Positions 1-5,158 of a stretch of 10,407 bases of DNA are shown here, one piece after another. How positions within the stretch are numbered: position 1 is the stretch's first letter; each line of letters begins with the position of its first letter. Location: positions 1-10,407 of the forward strand of contig CARTQV010000022.1 of the NCBI GenBank assembly GCA_949070545.1. The letters run 5' to 3'. Both the position numbers and the translations under genes were made by a program. Source of the stretch: an uncultured Candidatus Saccharibacteria bacterium (lineage in GTDB: Bacteria > Patescibacteriota > Saccharimonadia > Saccharimonadales > Saccharimonadaceae). Under the pieces are notes generated by a model that made no database searches, had not been told where the DNA came from, and saw only the letters and a list, made by a program, of their open reading frames with translations.

Positions 1-1059
1 AACAAAGCTGTCGCCTACGACCAGATTGACAACGCACCTGAAGAAAAACAGCGTGGTATCACGATCGCTACTTCGCACCAAGAATACGAAAGCGAAGGAC
101 GTCACTATGCTCACGTCGACATGCCAGGTCACGCCGACTACATTAAGAACATGATTACGGGTGCCGCTCAGGTTGATGGTGCTATCCTCGTCGTTGCGGC
201 GAACGATGGTCCTTTGCCACAAACCCAAGAGCACGTCCTCTTGGCCCACCAAGTGAACGTTCCAAAGATTATTGTCTTCTTGAACAAGATGGACCTCGCT
301 GATCCAGAACTCGTCGAGCTTGTCGAGATGGATGTTCGCGAACTATTGAACAAATATGGCTTTGATGGCGACAACGCTCCAATCATCAAGGGTTCTGCTA
401 CAAAGGCTCTCGAAGGTGACGCCGAAAACGAACAAGCTATCATGGACCTCGTCAAGGCTATGGACGAATATTTTGAAGTCCCAGAGCACGATCTTGACAA
501 GCCATTCTTGATGCCAATCGAAGACGTCTTCTCGATCAAAGGTCGTGGGACTGTTGCGACTGGCCGTATCGAGCAGGGTGTCGTCAAAATTAACGACGAA
601 GTTGAAATCGTTGGTTTGAAAGAAACTCAGAAGTCAGTCGTCACTGGTATTGAAGCTTTCCATAAGACTCTCGATCAGGGTCAAGCTGGTGATAACGCTG
701 GTTTGTTGCTCCGCGGTATTGAACGCGACCAAATCGAACGTGGCCAAGTCATCGCTGCTCCAGGCACGATTACACCACACACTGAGTTTGAAGCTCAAGT
801 CTACATCTTGAAGAAGGAAGAAGGCGGTCGCCATACTCCATTCTCCAAGGGTTACAAACCACAGTTCTACTTCCGCACCACGGATGTGACTGGTGAAGTC
901 GAACTCCCAGCCGACAAGGAAATTGTCATGCCTGGTGATACTGTGACCTTCAAGGTGAAGTTGCTCGCTCCGATCGCTATGAACAACAACGACCGTTTCG
1001 CTATCCGCGAAGGTGGCCGCACGGTTGGTTCTGGTGTCGTGACCAAGATTGAAAAATAA
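1..1059 (+). CDS. tuf: Elongation factor Tu, 5'-truncated by the window edge
   Basis: EF-Tu is the GTPase that carries aminoacyl-tRNA to the ribosomal A site in the cytoplasm. The reading frame is open from base 1 and shows 352 residues; a full EF-Tu has about 395-400, so about 45 N-terminal residues including the P-loop lie outside. Visible in order are the switch I segment RGITI (residues 18-22 of the fragment), the G3 motif in HVDMPGHADY, the G4 motif NKMD, the G5-type GSATKAL, then domain 2 (GRGTVATGRIEQG) and domain 3 (GGRHTPF, PQFYFRTTDVTG, FAIREGGRTVGSGVV). The residue matching E. coli Cys81 in DCPGH is Met here. The catalytic His follows it as usual. TAA at 1057-1059 is followed 16 nt later by a strong terminator. 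Identification is near certain. Confidence 0.98.
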   Translation, partial: NKAVAYDQIDNAPEEKQRGITIATSHQEYESEGRHYAHVDMPGHADYIKNMITGAAQVDGAILVVAANDGPLPQTQEHVLLAHQVNVPKIIVFLNKMDLADPELVELVEMDVRELLNKYGFDGDNAPIIKGSATKALEGDAENEQAIMDLVKAMDEYFEVPEHDLDKPFLMPIEDVFSIKGRGTVATGRIEQGVVKINDEVEIVGLKETQKSVVTGIEAFHKTLDQGQAGDNAGLLLRGIERDQIERGQVIAAPGTITPHTEFEAQVYILKKEEGGRHTPFSKGYKPQFYFRTTDVTGEVELPADKEIVMPGDTVTFKVKLLAPIAMNNNDRFAIREGGRTVGSGVVTKIEK

Positions 1060-1075
1060 GTAGAGCGACAAAAAG

Positions 1076-1105
1076 AAAAACCAGCTCCGCGAGGGGCTGG
1101 TTTTT
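1076..1105 (+). terminator. Bidirectional intrinsic terminator after tuf
   Basis: A 13-bp stem (5' arm AAAAACCAGCTCC, 3' arm GGGGCTGGTTTTT, one G-U pair) closes on a GCGA tetraloop. On the plus strand the T-run is part of the 3' arm (1101-1105). On the minus strand the arm runs on into TTTTTCTTTT (1080-1071), so it can also end the convergent transcript of the genes at 1207-1862. Both neighbouring units point towards it. Confidence 0.92.
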
Positions 1106-1206
1106 GTATCACTATAAGAGCGTCGCCACGGTGAGTGGGCATCTTTCGATTGGGCAAAAAGTCATCAATACTTTCTATAGAACTTAGGCACTTTTGCAAG
1201 CTTAGC

Positions 1207-1539
1207 CTATTTCCGAACCAAACTCACAAATTGATCGTAATACTTCTGTAATCTCACGGGATCGGTCCGCCAGGTGTTGCCGCCATAAAAGTAGTCACAA
1301 AGTTCCTCCCGGGCGCGACAGAACTCACCCAGCGCTGCTCCCTTTCTCGAGGCTAAACTGAGATCGAACAATTCCAAAGCGCGGAAAAATGCTTGTTCCA
1401 TGCGCTCCGGTTTGCCGCGTCTCTGGGCTGACAATGCACGCGAAACCTCGCTACCGATGTTAGCCATCTGCTCAGGTATGCTCATTGTGGCCCAGCGTCC
1501 ATCGGCGAGGTCCTGGTGTTGGTAGGTTATTCCACCCAC
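1207..1539 (-). CDS. Conserved hypothetical protein, 110 aa, downstream partner of the DUF5674-like gene
   Basis: Function is not known. The protein is soluble-looking and mostly helical, with a segment DLADGRWATMSIPEQMANIG near the N-terminus, a helix around residues 45-65 (MEQAFFRALELFDLSLA), and a conserved-looking C-terminal block REELCDYFYGGNTW. I associate this pattern with a hypothetical family recurrent in CPR genomes, but only from memory. There is no signal peptide, membrane helix or recognised catalytic motif. The start is GTG at 1539, supported by a Shine-Dalgarno GAGGTGG ending 7 nt upstream. It overlaps the 3' end of the upstream gene by 13 nt, so the two are translated from one mRNA and probably coupled. 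The terminator at 1076-1105 lies downstream. Confidence 0.8.
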   Translation of the reverse strand: MGGITYQHQDLADGRWATMSIPEQMANIGSEVSRALSAQRRGKPERMEQAFFRALELFDLSLASRKGAALGEFCRAREELCDYFYGGNTWRTDPVRLQKYYDQFVSLVRK

Positions 1540-1862
1540 GCTGCGACCACCTCAGTAATTTTCTCTCTAGTAGCGGCATTTTCCACTCCGCGTGTGCGGT
1601 TGCCTTGGTTAGGGCGCAAATTAATCATTGAGTCAAACTCAATCAAATCTTCCTCCTCAGGGTAGAGATTGATCCCCCAGAGGTCATACTGGCTCGACCC
1701 ATCATCGAGTAACATCTTCTCCAAGTCGGCGTGTAGACTTGCATCAATCGCGAGCAGGTTACGCTTGATGTCGACTACGCCCTTGACCATTTCGTCGTCA
1801 AACGCTACCTCGGCGCCGTCTAGAATCTCATTTCGTGTGATTTTTTCCGTCAGAATCCTCAT
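1527..1862 (-). CDS. DUF5674-like protein, 111 aa
   Basis: The sequence matches what I know of the DUF5674 family: an N-terminal MRILTEKITRNEI, a central VKGVVDIKRNLLAID and ASLHADLEKMLLDDGSSQ, and the strongly conserved LWGINLYPEE and EFDSMINLRPNQGNRTRGVE, then a C-terminal helix. No biochemical role is established for the family that I know of. Length is about normal and no residues appear lost. ATG at 1862 has an AAGGAG Shine-Dalgarno 5-6 nt upstream and a TATAAT box at 1885-1880 on the minus strand, leaving only about a 10-nt leader. It is the first gene of a two-gene unit with the 110-aa hypothetical, which overlaps it by 13 nt. Family assignment is from recall, not a search. Confidence 0.85.
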   Translation of the reverse strand: MRILTEKITRNEILDGAEVAFDDEMVKGVVDIKRNLLAIDASLHADLEKMLLDDGSSQYDLWGINLYPEEEDLIEFDSMINLRPNQGNRTRGVENAATREKITEVVAAWVE

Positions 1863-1879
1863 TTTGTCTCCTTTCCGTC

Positions 1880-1890
1880 ATTATATAACA
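1880..1890 (-). promoter_or_regulatory. Promoter -10 for the DUF5674 unit
   Basis: The minus strand reads TGTTATATAATG. It holds TATAAT (1885-1880) and, in an overlapping register, TGn-TATATA (an extended -10). No convincing -35 is seen 17 nt upstream. The predicted start near 1873 leaves the AAGGAG ribosome site just inside the mRNA. Confidence 0.5.
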
Positions 1891-1898
1891 AGCTCAAG

Positions 1899-1936
1899 AA
1901 AAAAGCACCTCCGTATGTCTGGAATGGGGGTGCTTT
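1899..1936 (-). terminator. Intrinsic terminator of the sigma/alpha-CTD regulator gene
   Basis: On the minus strand AAAGCACC (1936-1929) pairs with GGTGCTTT (1909-1902). An inner TCC/GGA stem and a CCCAT bulge lie between them, and the outer stem runs into six T (1904-1899). It lies downstream of the TAG at 1984-1986 and just upstream of the DUF5674 -10 box, so it insulates the two minus-strand units. Confidence 0.75.
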
Positions 1937-1983
1937 GTTGCAGAAGGGAAGAATAATGATTGAGCTCTGTACCTAGACCTAGA

Positions 1984-2781
1984 CTACTGCAGTTGTTCTT
2001 CGGCATACCGTTGCAACTGGTAAAAGATTTCTTCGGCCGATTTGCGGCCCAAATTCCGCATGCGCTGCAGCTTTCGTGTAATTTCTCCTATATCCGCGGA
2101 GCCGCCGTCTAAGAAATCACTCAGCTTGTATTCGAGCCTCTCTAAAAGATCATGAACTGTTTTGATATCTGCACGGAAGAAACAGTTTTTAGCTCGCACT
2201 GAGAGCTCCAACTCATAGACCGGGGCGTCGACACAGTTAGCGGCGGCGTGCGTTTCAACCTCCATGATCTTCTGCTGCCCGATGTCAGGCAGCTCAGGCT
2301 CGCGAATCAAGAGCCCTCGGTAGTAGAGAGCGAGCCAGATTTCCTTATAATCTGTTTCGCTAATGCCCTCCACGGCAGTGAGACCTTTTAGATAGTTGGT
2401 CTGTGAGTCATACGGGAAGCGCTCTAAGATGTCCGTGAGCGTTTTGATGCCGAGCTCTTTGAGCTTCAGCAGTCCACTATTACTATTGGTCACGGCGTAA
2501 TCCTCTAACTTCGCATCGCTCGAATGAGCTCGCTCAACCGTGCGGCGAGCAACGGTGTCTACGATTATTTCTCGCGTATTTTCCCATTTCTCCGCGACCA
2601 TGCTTTCCCGTACCTCTTCTTGTTCTGCCTGTAGCCGTTTTTTGCGGATTTTGCCGCTAAGAAAACATGTTCTGCACGGGTGGCGCAGTTTCGTAAAAGC
2701 TTTGTCCAGAATGCCTCTGGCACGGGATTCGGCAACATCAAAGATGGCACTGGTCTCCGCGAGCGTCAATTTGTCCTCCAA
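1984..2781 (-). CDS. Putative regulator: sigma-70 region-4-like HTH plus alpha-CTD-like domain(s); true start uncertain
   Basis: From the TTG at 2781 the product is 265 aa. Residues 5-35 (LTLAETSAIFDVAESRARGI to KLRHP) match sigma-70 region 4.2: a helix-turn-helix ending in the typical KLRHP. Residues 36-85 form a basic helical linker. Residues ~95-160 look like a degenerate helix-hairpin-helix unit. Residues 188-262 match the RNA polymerase alpha-CTD: ELELSVRAKNC keeps the Arg and Asn equivalent to E. coli R265 and N268 that contact UP-element DNA, and NLGRKSAEEI matches NLGKKSLTEI, with a longer helix connection between them. I infer a DNA-binding regulator or RNA polymerase accessory factor, not a full sigma factor, because regions 2 and 3 are absent. 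Region-4 homology clearly continues upstream of 2781 (next entry), so TTG is unlikely to be the true start. A strong promoter lies at 2903-2931 and a terminator at 1899-1936. Confidence 0.85.
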   Translation of the reverse strand: MEDKLTLAETSAIFDVAESRARGILDKAFTKLRHPCRTCFLSGKIRKKRLQAEQEEVRESMVAEKWENTREIIVDTVARRTVERAHSSDAKLEDYAVTNSNSGLLKLKELGIKTLTDILERFPYDSQTNYLKGLTAVEGISETDYKEIWLALYYRGLLIREPELPDIGQQKIMEVETHAAANCVDAPVYELELSVRAKNCFFRADIKTVHDLLERLEYKLSDFLDGGSADIGEITRKLQRMRNLGRKSAEEIFYQLQRYAEEQLQ

Positions 2782-2890
2782 GACATATCGCAGAACTTCA
2801 TTCTCACGTACAGTGAGCGAACTGAGCGCCTCCGCGACGTTTTCTGACAGATGCTCATAATCCTGAATCAGTTTTTAGGCCGAAAATCAT
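2782..2890 (-). other. Upstream coding extension of the regulator gene with no ordinary start codon in frame
   Basis: Reading the same frame upstream of 2781 gives HLSENVAEAL, then SSLTVRENEVLRYVLED. This is the usual sigma region-4.1 lead-in (compare SLTEREREVLRLRF), so the protein should begin at or before ~2871. Between the in-frame TAA at 2877-2875 and the TTG at 2781 there is no ATG, GTG or TTG; only CTG (2871) and ATT (2868) are candidates. An ATG at 2890, about 6 nt after the predicted transcription start, opens a different frame of 11 codons ending TTA-TGA (2860-2855). A +1 step at that TGA, or one base fewer in the A5 run 2876-2872, joins it to the regulator frame. Alternatives are a rare start codon or a sequence error. 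Confidence 0.6.
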
Positions 2891-2902
2891 GCCTATACTC
2901 CC

Positions 2903-2931
2903 ATTATAGCATACATAGCTAGAAAAGTCAA
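2903..2931 (-). promoter_or_regulatory. Strong promoter for the sigma/alpha-CTD regulator
   Basis: On the minus strand TTGACT (2931-2926), a 17-nt spacer and TATAAT (2908-2903) form a near-consensus sigma-70 promoter with an extended -10 (TGC before TATAAT). The predicted start is near 2896, giving at most a ~6-nt leader before the ATG at 2890. Confidence 0.85.
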
Positions 2932-3002
2932 TAGAAAATCAACATTCTCCAGCAGAAAGAAAGCTTTTATGATCTGGTTGAGGGGATTTTTAGTCCAAAG
3001 TA

Positions 3003-3031
3003 TTGATTTTCTCGGGTTGGTATGTTATAAT
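3003..3031 (+). promoter_or_regulatory. Promoter for the 141-aa hypothetical
   Basis: TTGATT (3003-3008), a 17-nt spacer and TATAAT (3026-3031) with TGT just before it form an extended -10 promoter. It points away from the regulator promoter; the two -35 boxes are about 71 bp apart. The predicted start near 3038 gives a ~69-nt leader. Confidence 0.85.
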
Positions 3032-3042
3032 AGAAGAACAGC

Positions 3043-3073
3043 CTATTCTTGATTGGAAAAATCATTAGAATAG
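3043..3073 (+). promoter_or_regulatory. 5' leader hairpin ahead of the 141-aa gene
   Basis: CTATTCT (3043-3049) pairs with AGAATAG (3067-3073), and TGATT (3050-3054) with AATCA (3060-3064). This is a 12-bp stem with a TT bulge and a GGAAA loop. It begins only ~5 nt from the predicted mRNA 5' end and leaves the ribosome site free. It has no T-run, so it is not a terminator. A 5' stabiliser or protein-binding site is possible. Confidence 0.55.
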
Positions 3074-3106
3074 AGCATTATTAAAAAATGGAAGGGGGAA
3101 TTACTT

Positions 3107-3532
3107 ATGGGTAATTTCAATGGAACTTTGGGAGATGTCAAGAATGCGTATAATAAGCGTCAGCGCCGCGAAGACCGTCTGGCGACGCGCGAGGCACGGC
3201 TGGAAGCAAACAGCCGCAAGCCACTGGAAGACTCCATCGAAGAGGCATATCGGGAATGTCGGAAGGAGCATAATGCTCATCTCGATCGGCAGTATGACCT
3301 GTATCGTCGTTTCTGTGAGCGGGCGCTGCGTTTGATCGAAGAAGCCAGAGCACAGGAGCCGAAGCTGGCGAAGCTGCTGTGGTTGATCGTCGACAGGCAC
3401 CGCTTGAGCACGCGGGCAGAAGGCAGCGATTCTCCTAAGCGCGAATTGAGCGTCGAGGACAATTCTGGCTTTTGCCGCCTCGATCATCTTTATGAATCGT
3501 TGCAGGCAGAAATGCAGAAAATGTCCGCCTAA
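3107..3532 (+). CDS. Hypothetical charged helical protein, 141 aa
   Basis: I do not recognise this protein. It is rich in Arg, Glu and Lys, with a long, probably coiled-coil helical stretch over about residues 10-95 (KRQRREDRLATREARLEA, then ERALRLIEEARAQEPKL). A Ser/Asp-containing linker follows (RAEGSDSPKRELSVEDNSG), then a short final helix. It has no signal peptide, membrane segment or enzyme motif. Two isolated Cys and several His are present but form no obvious metal site. The ATG is supported by an A/G-rich ribosome site (GAAGGGGG, 3091-3098) 8 nt upstream. It is a single-gene unit with its own promoter, leader hairpin and terminator, transcribed divergently from the sigma/alpha-CTD regulator, which may control it; that link is inference from position only. 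Confidence 0.85.
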   Translation: MGNFNGTLGDVKNAYNKRQRREDRLATREARLEANSRKPLEDSIEEAYRECRKEHNAHLDRQYDLYRRFCERALRLIEEARAQEPKLAKLLWLIVDRHRLSTRAEGSDSPKRELSVEDNSGFCRLDHLYESLQAEMQKMSA

Positions 3533-3560
3533 CAAAGTTTCAAAACCTTTGCACATTTTT

Positions 3561-3573
3561 AGGGCAGTGCCCT
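3561..3573 (+). repeat. Small perfect palindrome before the terminator
   Basis: AGGGCAGTGCCCT is an inverted repeat around a central G and folds as a short hairpin (AGGGC/GCCCT) just 5' of the terminator stem at 3577. It may add 3'-end protection or bind a protein; no function is shown. Confidence 0.4.
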
Positions 3574-3576
3574 ATT

Positions 3577-3605
3577 GCGCCATGGAGTCTCCATGGCGCT
3601 TTTTT
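3577..3605 (+). terminator. Intrinsic terminator of the 141-aa gene
   Basis: GCGCCATGG (3577-3585) pairs perfectly with CCATGGCGC (3591-3599), with AGTCT between them (the outer A-T can pair, leaving GTC). Six T follow (3600-3605). It ends only 5 bp before the rpsJ promoter -35, so it insulates rpsJ from upstream transcription. Confidence 0.95.
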
Positions 3606-3610
3606 CTTAG

Positions 3611-3639
3611 TTGACTTTTTAGAAAATCTGTGATACAAT
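3611..3639 (+). promoter_or_regulatory. rpsJ promoter
   Basis: TTGACT (3611-3616), a 17-nt spacer and TACAAT (3634-3639) preceded by TGA form an extended -10 promoter. The predicted start near 3646 gives a leader of ~80 nt, the longest in the window. Confidence 0.88.
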
Positions 3640-3645
3640 GGTAGT

Positions 3646-3726
3646 ATAAGCTATAAACATAGCTACAAAAACTCACTGACGACCCGTCTAGAGGTTATCT
3701 GAGGTTATGTAGCAAGAAAGGAAACT
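3646..3726 (+). promoter_or_regulatory. Structured rpsJ 5' leader with a tandem 10-nt repeat
   Basis: Three elements are visible. AGCTAT (3649-3654) pairs with ATAGCT (3659-3664) around AAAC. GCTACA (3662-3667) can instead pair with TGTAGC (3708-3713), enclosing a small GACG/CGTC hairpin (3678-3688); the two pairings compete for 3662-3664. GAGGTTATCT and GAGGTTATGT (3691-3700, 3701-3710) are adjacent near-identical copies, each SD-like and each able to pair with AACTC (3670-3674). The true SD, AAAGGA (3717-3722), follows. Autoregulation by S10 is conceivable but unproven. Confidence 0.45.
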
Positions 3727-4053
3727 ATGACCGAAGCCAAAAAGAATGAAGGTCTCAAAATTCGTATTCGCCTTAAGGCATACGACCACCGCGTTATCGA
3801 CCAGAGCGCGAAACAAATCGTTGACACTGCAATTCGCACCGGTGCGAACGTCTCTGGACCAGTGCCACTTCCGACCAAACACAGCACTTTCACAGTCGTG
3901 AAATCGCCACATGTCTATAAAACTGGCGGTGAAGCTTTCGAGATGAAAGTTCACAAACGTTTGATTGACATTTCGAACGCTACGCCAAAGACAATTGATT
4001 CATTGCAGAATCTCTCTTTGCCAGCCGGCGTCGACGCTGAGATTAAGATGTAG
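3727..4053 (+). CDS. rpsJ: 30S ribosomal protein S10
   Basis: S10 (uS10) is a 30S head protein, also known as NusE for its part in antitermination with NusB. At 108 aa it is slightly longer than the usual ~102-105. Hallmarks are IRIRLKAYDHRVIDQSAKQI, then GANVSGPVPLPTK, VVKSPHVYKTGGEAFEMKVH, KRLIDISNATPKTIDSLQ and the C-terminal LPAGVDAEIKM. The ATG has AAAGGA 4 nt upstream. In many bacteria rpsJ follows tuf and opens the S10 operon ahead of rplC. Here it stands alone, 2.7 kb from tuf, with its own promoter and a terminator 18 nt after the stop, and a convergent wall-type gene comes next. Identification is near certain. Confidence 0.98.
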   Translation: MTEAKKNEGLKIRIRLKAYDHRVIDQSAKQIVDTAIRTGANVSGPVPLPTKHSTFTVVKSPHVYKTGGEAFEMKVHKRLIDISNATPKTIDSLQNLSLPAGVDAEIKM

Positions 4054-4071
4054 AGGAGATAAACTCCTAGT

Positions 4072-4100
4072 AACCCGTCAGTCTCGTGCTGGCGGGTTTT
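4072..4100 (+). terminator. Intrinsic terminator of rpsJ
   Basis: AACCCGTCAG (4072-4081) pairs with CTGGCGGGTT (4089-4098) with one G-U pair and a 7-nt loop, followed by TTTT (4097-4100). A smaller AGGAG/CTCCT hairpin precedes it at 4055-4069. The T-run touches the stop codon (4099-4101) of the convergent gene. There is no T-run in the minus direction, so that gene may not use it. Confidence 0.82.
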
Positions 4101-5094
4101 AGTTCCCATAGACAATTGCTTGTTCAAGCATTTTGCCAAGCCTTGTCAAAATCGTATGTGATGACTGATTTGTCATCACGACCATAATATAATGGCGCGC
4201 ATGCAGATTTGGGTTGCTCGGATCAGGGTTCCCGTTGCTATCGAGTGCGGGAAACTCGACGAAGGCCGCATCGTTATTCACATAAACATTCCCCGCACCT
4301 TGTCCGAAACCAGTTTTGTTGTAAACTGTCGCAAGCGTAAAACCACTCGGTAAGCCTTTACGATAGGTCCAGGCTTGGTTCAAAGCTGAATTGCGGAACT
4401 TCTGCCATGAACTCGCCGACCAATCTGAATGGCGATAATAATGTTGGAGCAGAAGAGAAATATCGTGCGCCGAAGATTTTAAGCCATCAGGCTGTGTGTT
4501 GGTTAGTCCGAGGCTTCTAATCAGGTTCCCCACACGCGCCAAACGGGGTTCATCTTCGAGCATTTTTTCGGCACAGGGGTTATTTGACTGGCTCACCATA
4601 ATGTCTAAGCATTGCCCGAGTGACAAACCATCAAGATAACTCGCGTTCGGATCGTCTCGCCCAGCATCAATCTGGGCGTATCCGTCATAGACATAAAATA
4701 ATTTATAAATTGAACGCGGATACATCGAAGCGTTCGCGCGATAACTTGCTGCAACTCTGCCGTAATCAAGGTCAAAAATCTCCACTGCTGCCTCACCATA
4801 CTCAGAACTATTCGCCCAATTGTCGACTACGCTCTGCAAGTTTACAAACTCCGTTTTTTCAGGCTTAGGCGTTATGGCAACTTCCTCCTCTTTGGGGGCT
4901 TCTTCAGCTTCGCCACCAATCGCATCTTTCGTCAGGCATTCTGCGTCGACTGGCGCTGGATCCTCCTCCTCTTCGTAATCGGCAGCTTCAACAGGATGGG
5001 AATTGCGATAAGCTAAGCATCCCGTCGTTGTGATTGCCATCACCCCTACAGCGACCACCGTCCCGATTATAAACCGCTTCTGCTCACTCATCAT
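4099..5094 (-). CDS. Exported class A beta-lactamase-fold serine hydrolase (DD-peptidase-like)
   Basis: 331 aa. Residues 8-28 are a hydrophobic export segment ending GCLAY, so it is either an N-terminal anchor or a weak lipobox (TTGC lacks the usual Leu at -3). Residues 38-75 form an acidic spacer (EEEEDPAPVD). From ~83 comes a penicilloyl-serine-transferase fold with all three motifs: S128-x-x-K131 (SIYK), S170-N-N172 and K260-T-G262. No ExxLN omega-loop motif carrying the deacylating Glu166 of true class A beta-lactamases is visible between SNN and KTG (the segment reads LGLTNTQPDGLKSSAHDI). A wall peptidase/transpeptidase or penicillin-binding role is therefore more likely than efficient beta-lactam hydrolysis. 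ATG-ATG at 5094 lies ~10 nt from an extended -10 with no SD. It is divergent from the wall operon across 64 bp. Confidence 0.9.
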   Translation of the reverse strand: MMSEQKRFIIGTVVAVGVMAITTTGCLAYRNSHPVEAADYEEEEDPAPVDAECLTKDAIGGEAEEAPKEEEVAITPKPEKTEFVNLQSVVDNWANSSEYGEAAVEIFDLDYGRVAASYRANASMYPRSIYKLFYVYDGYAQIDAGRDDPNASYLDGLSLGQCLDIMVSQSNNPCAEKMLEDEPRLARVGNLIRSLGLTNTQPDGLKSSAHDISLLLQHYYRHSDWSASSWQKFRNSALNQAWTYRKGLPSGFTLATVYNKTGFGQGAGNVYVNNDAAFVEFPALDSNGNPDPSNPNLHARHYIMVVMTNQSSHTILTRLGKMLEQAIVYGN

Positions 5095-5104
5095 AGTAAT
5101 ATAT

Positions 5105-5113
5105 ATTATATCA
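5105..5113 (-). promoter_or_regulatory. Extended -10 promoter of the serine hydrolase gene
   Basis: The minus strand reads TGA-TATAAT (5113-5105); the hexamer 17 nt upstream (AAAGCC) is not a recognisable -35. The predicted start near 5098 leaves a ~4-nt leader before ATG 5094, so translation is probably leaderless or nearly so. Confidence 0.65.
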
Positions 5114-5143
5114 CGTGAGGGCGATAAGGCTTTTCGGAAAGTG

Positions 5144-5152
5144 TGGTATAAT
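5144..5152 (+). promoter_or_regulatory. Extended -10 promoter of the wall operon
   Basis: TGG-TATAAT lies at 5144-5152 with no clear -35 (ATAAGG 17 nt upstream). The expected start ~7 nt after the box falls on 5159, which is the A of the ATG. The -35 zone (5124-5129) overlaps that of the divergent promoter (5128-5133). Confidence 0.68.
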
Positions 5153-5158
5153 GGTTGT

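Noticed and set aside
634..1071. Long antisense open frames across tuf (also 168-587 and 867-1199 on the minus strand)
   Set aside because: They are shadows of the highly biased tuf codon usage, with no homology and no ribosome site, and they overlap a certain gene.
1106..1206. Possible small RNA or gene in the gap after tuf
   Set aside because: About 100 bp with no promoter, stable hairpin or ribosome-site-led frame found. It seems to be plain 3' sequence between convergent units.
1207..1862. Toxin-antitoxin reading of the overlapping small gene pair
   Set aside because: Neither protein shows a known toxin motif (PIN, RelE, HicA) or an antitoxin DNA-binding fold. Size and overlap alone are not enough.
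1972..1984. Short tandem CCTAGA repeat next to the regulator stop codon
   Set aside because: Two copies of a 6-mer are expected by chance and no partner repeat, attachment site or insertion sequence is nearby.
2767..2780. GGAGG followed 5 nt later by TTG (2769), an apparently ideal start for the regulator
   Set aside because: It would delete the first helix of the sigma region-4 domain, whose homology clearly runs further upstream. The GGAGG arises from codons for Leu-Glu-Asp.
2540..2860. Plus-strand open frame of 106 aa over the regulator gene
   Set aside because: It is Ser/Arg-rich low-complexity sequence, antisense to a protein with clear domain homology.
5030..5158. 43-codon upstream extension of the Mur ligase frame
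   Set aside because: It would overlap the divergent hydrolase gene and run through its own promoter. ATG 5159 fits the extended -10 placement.
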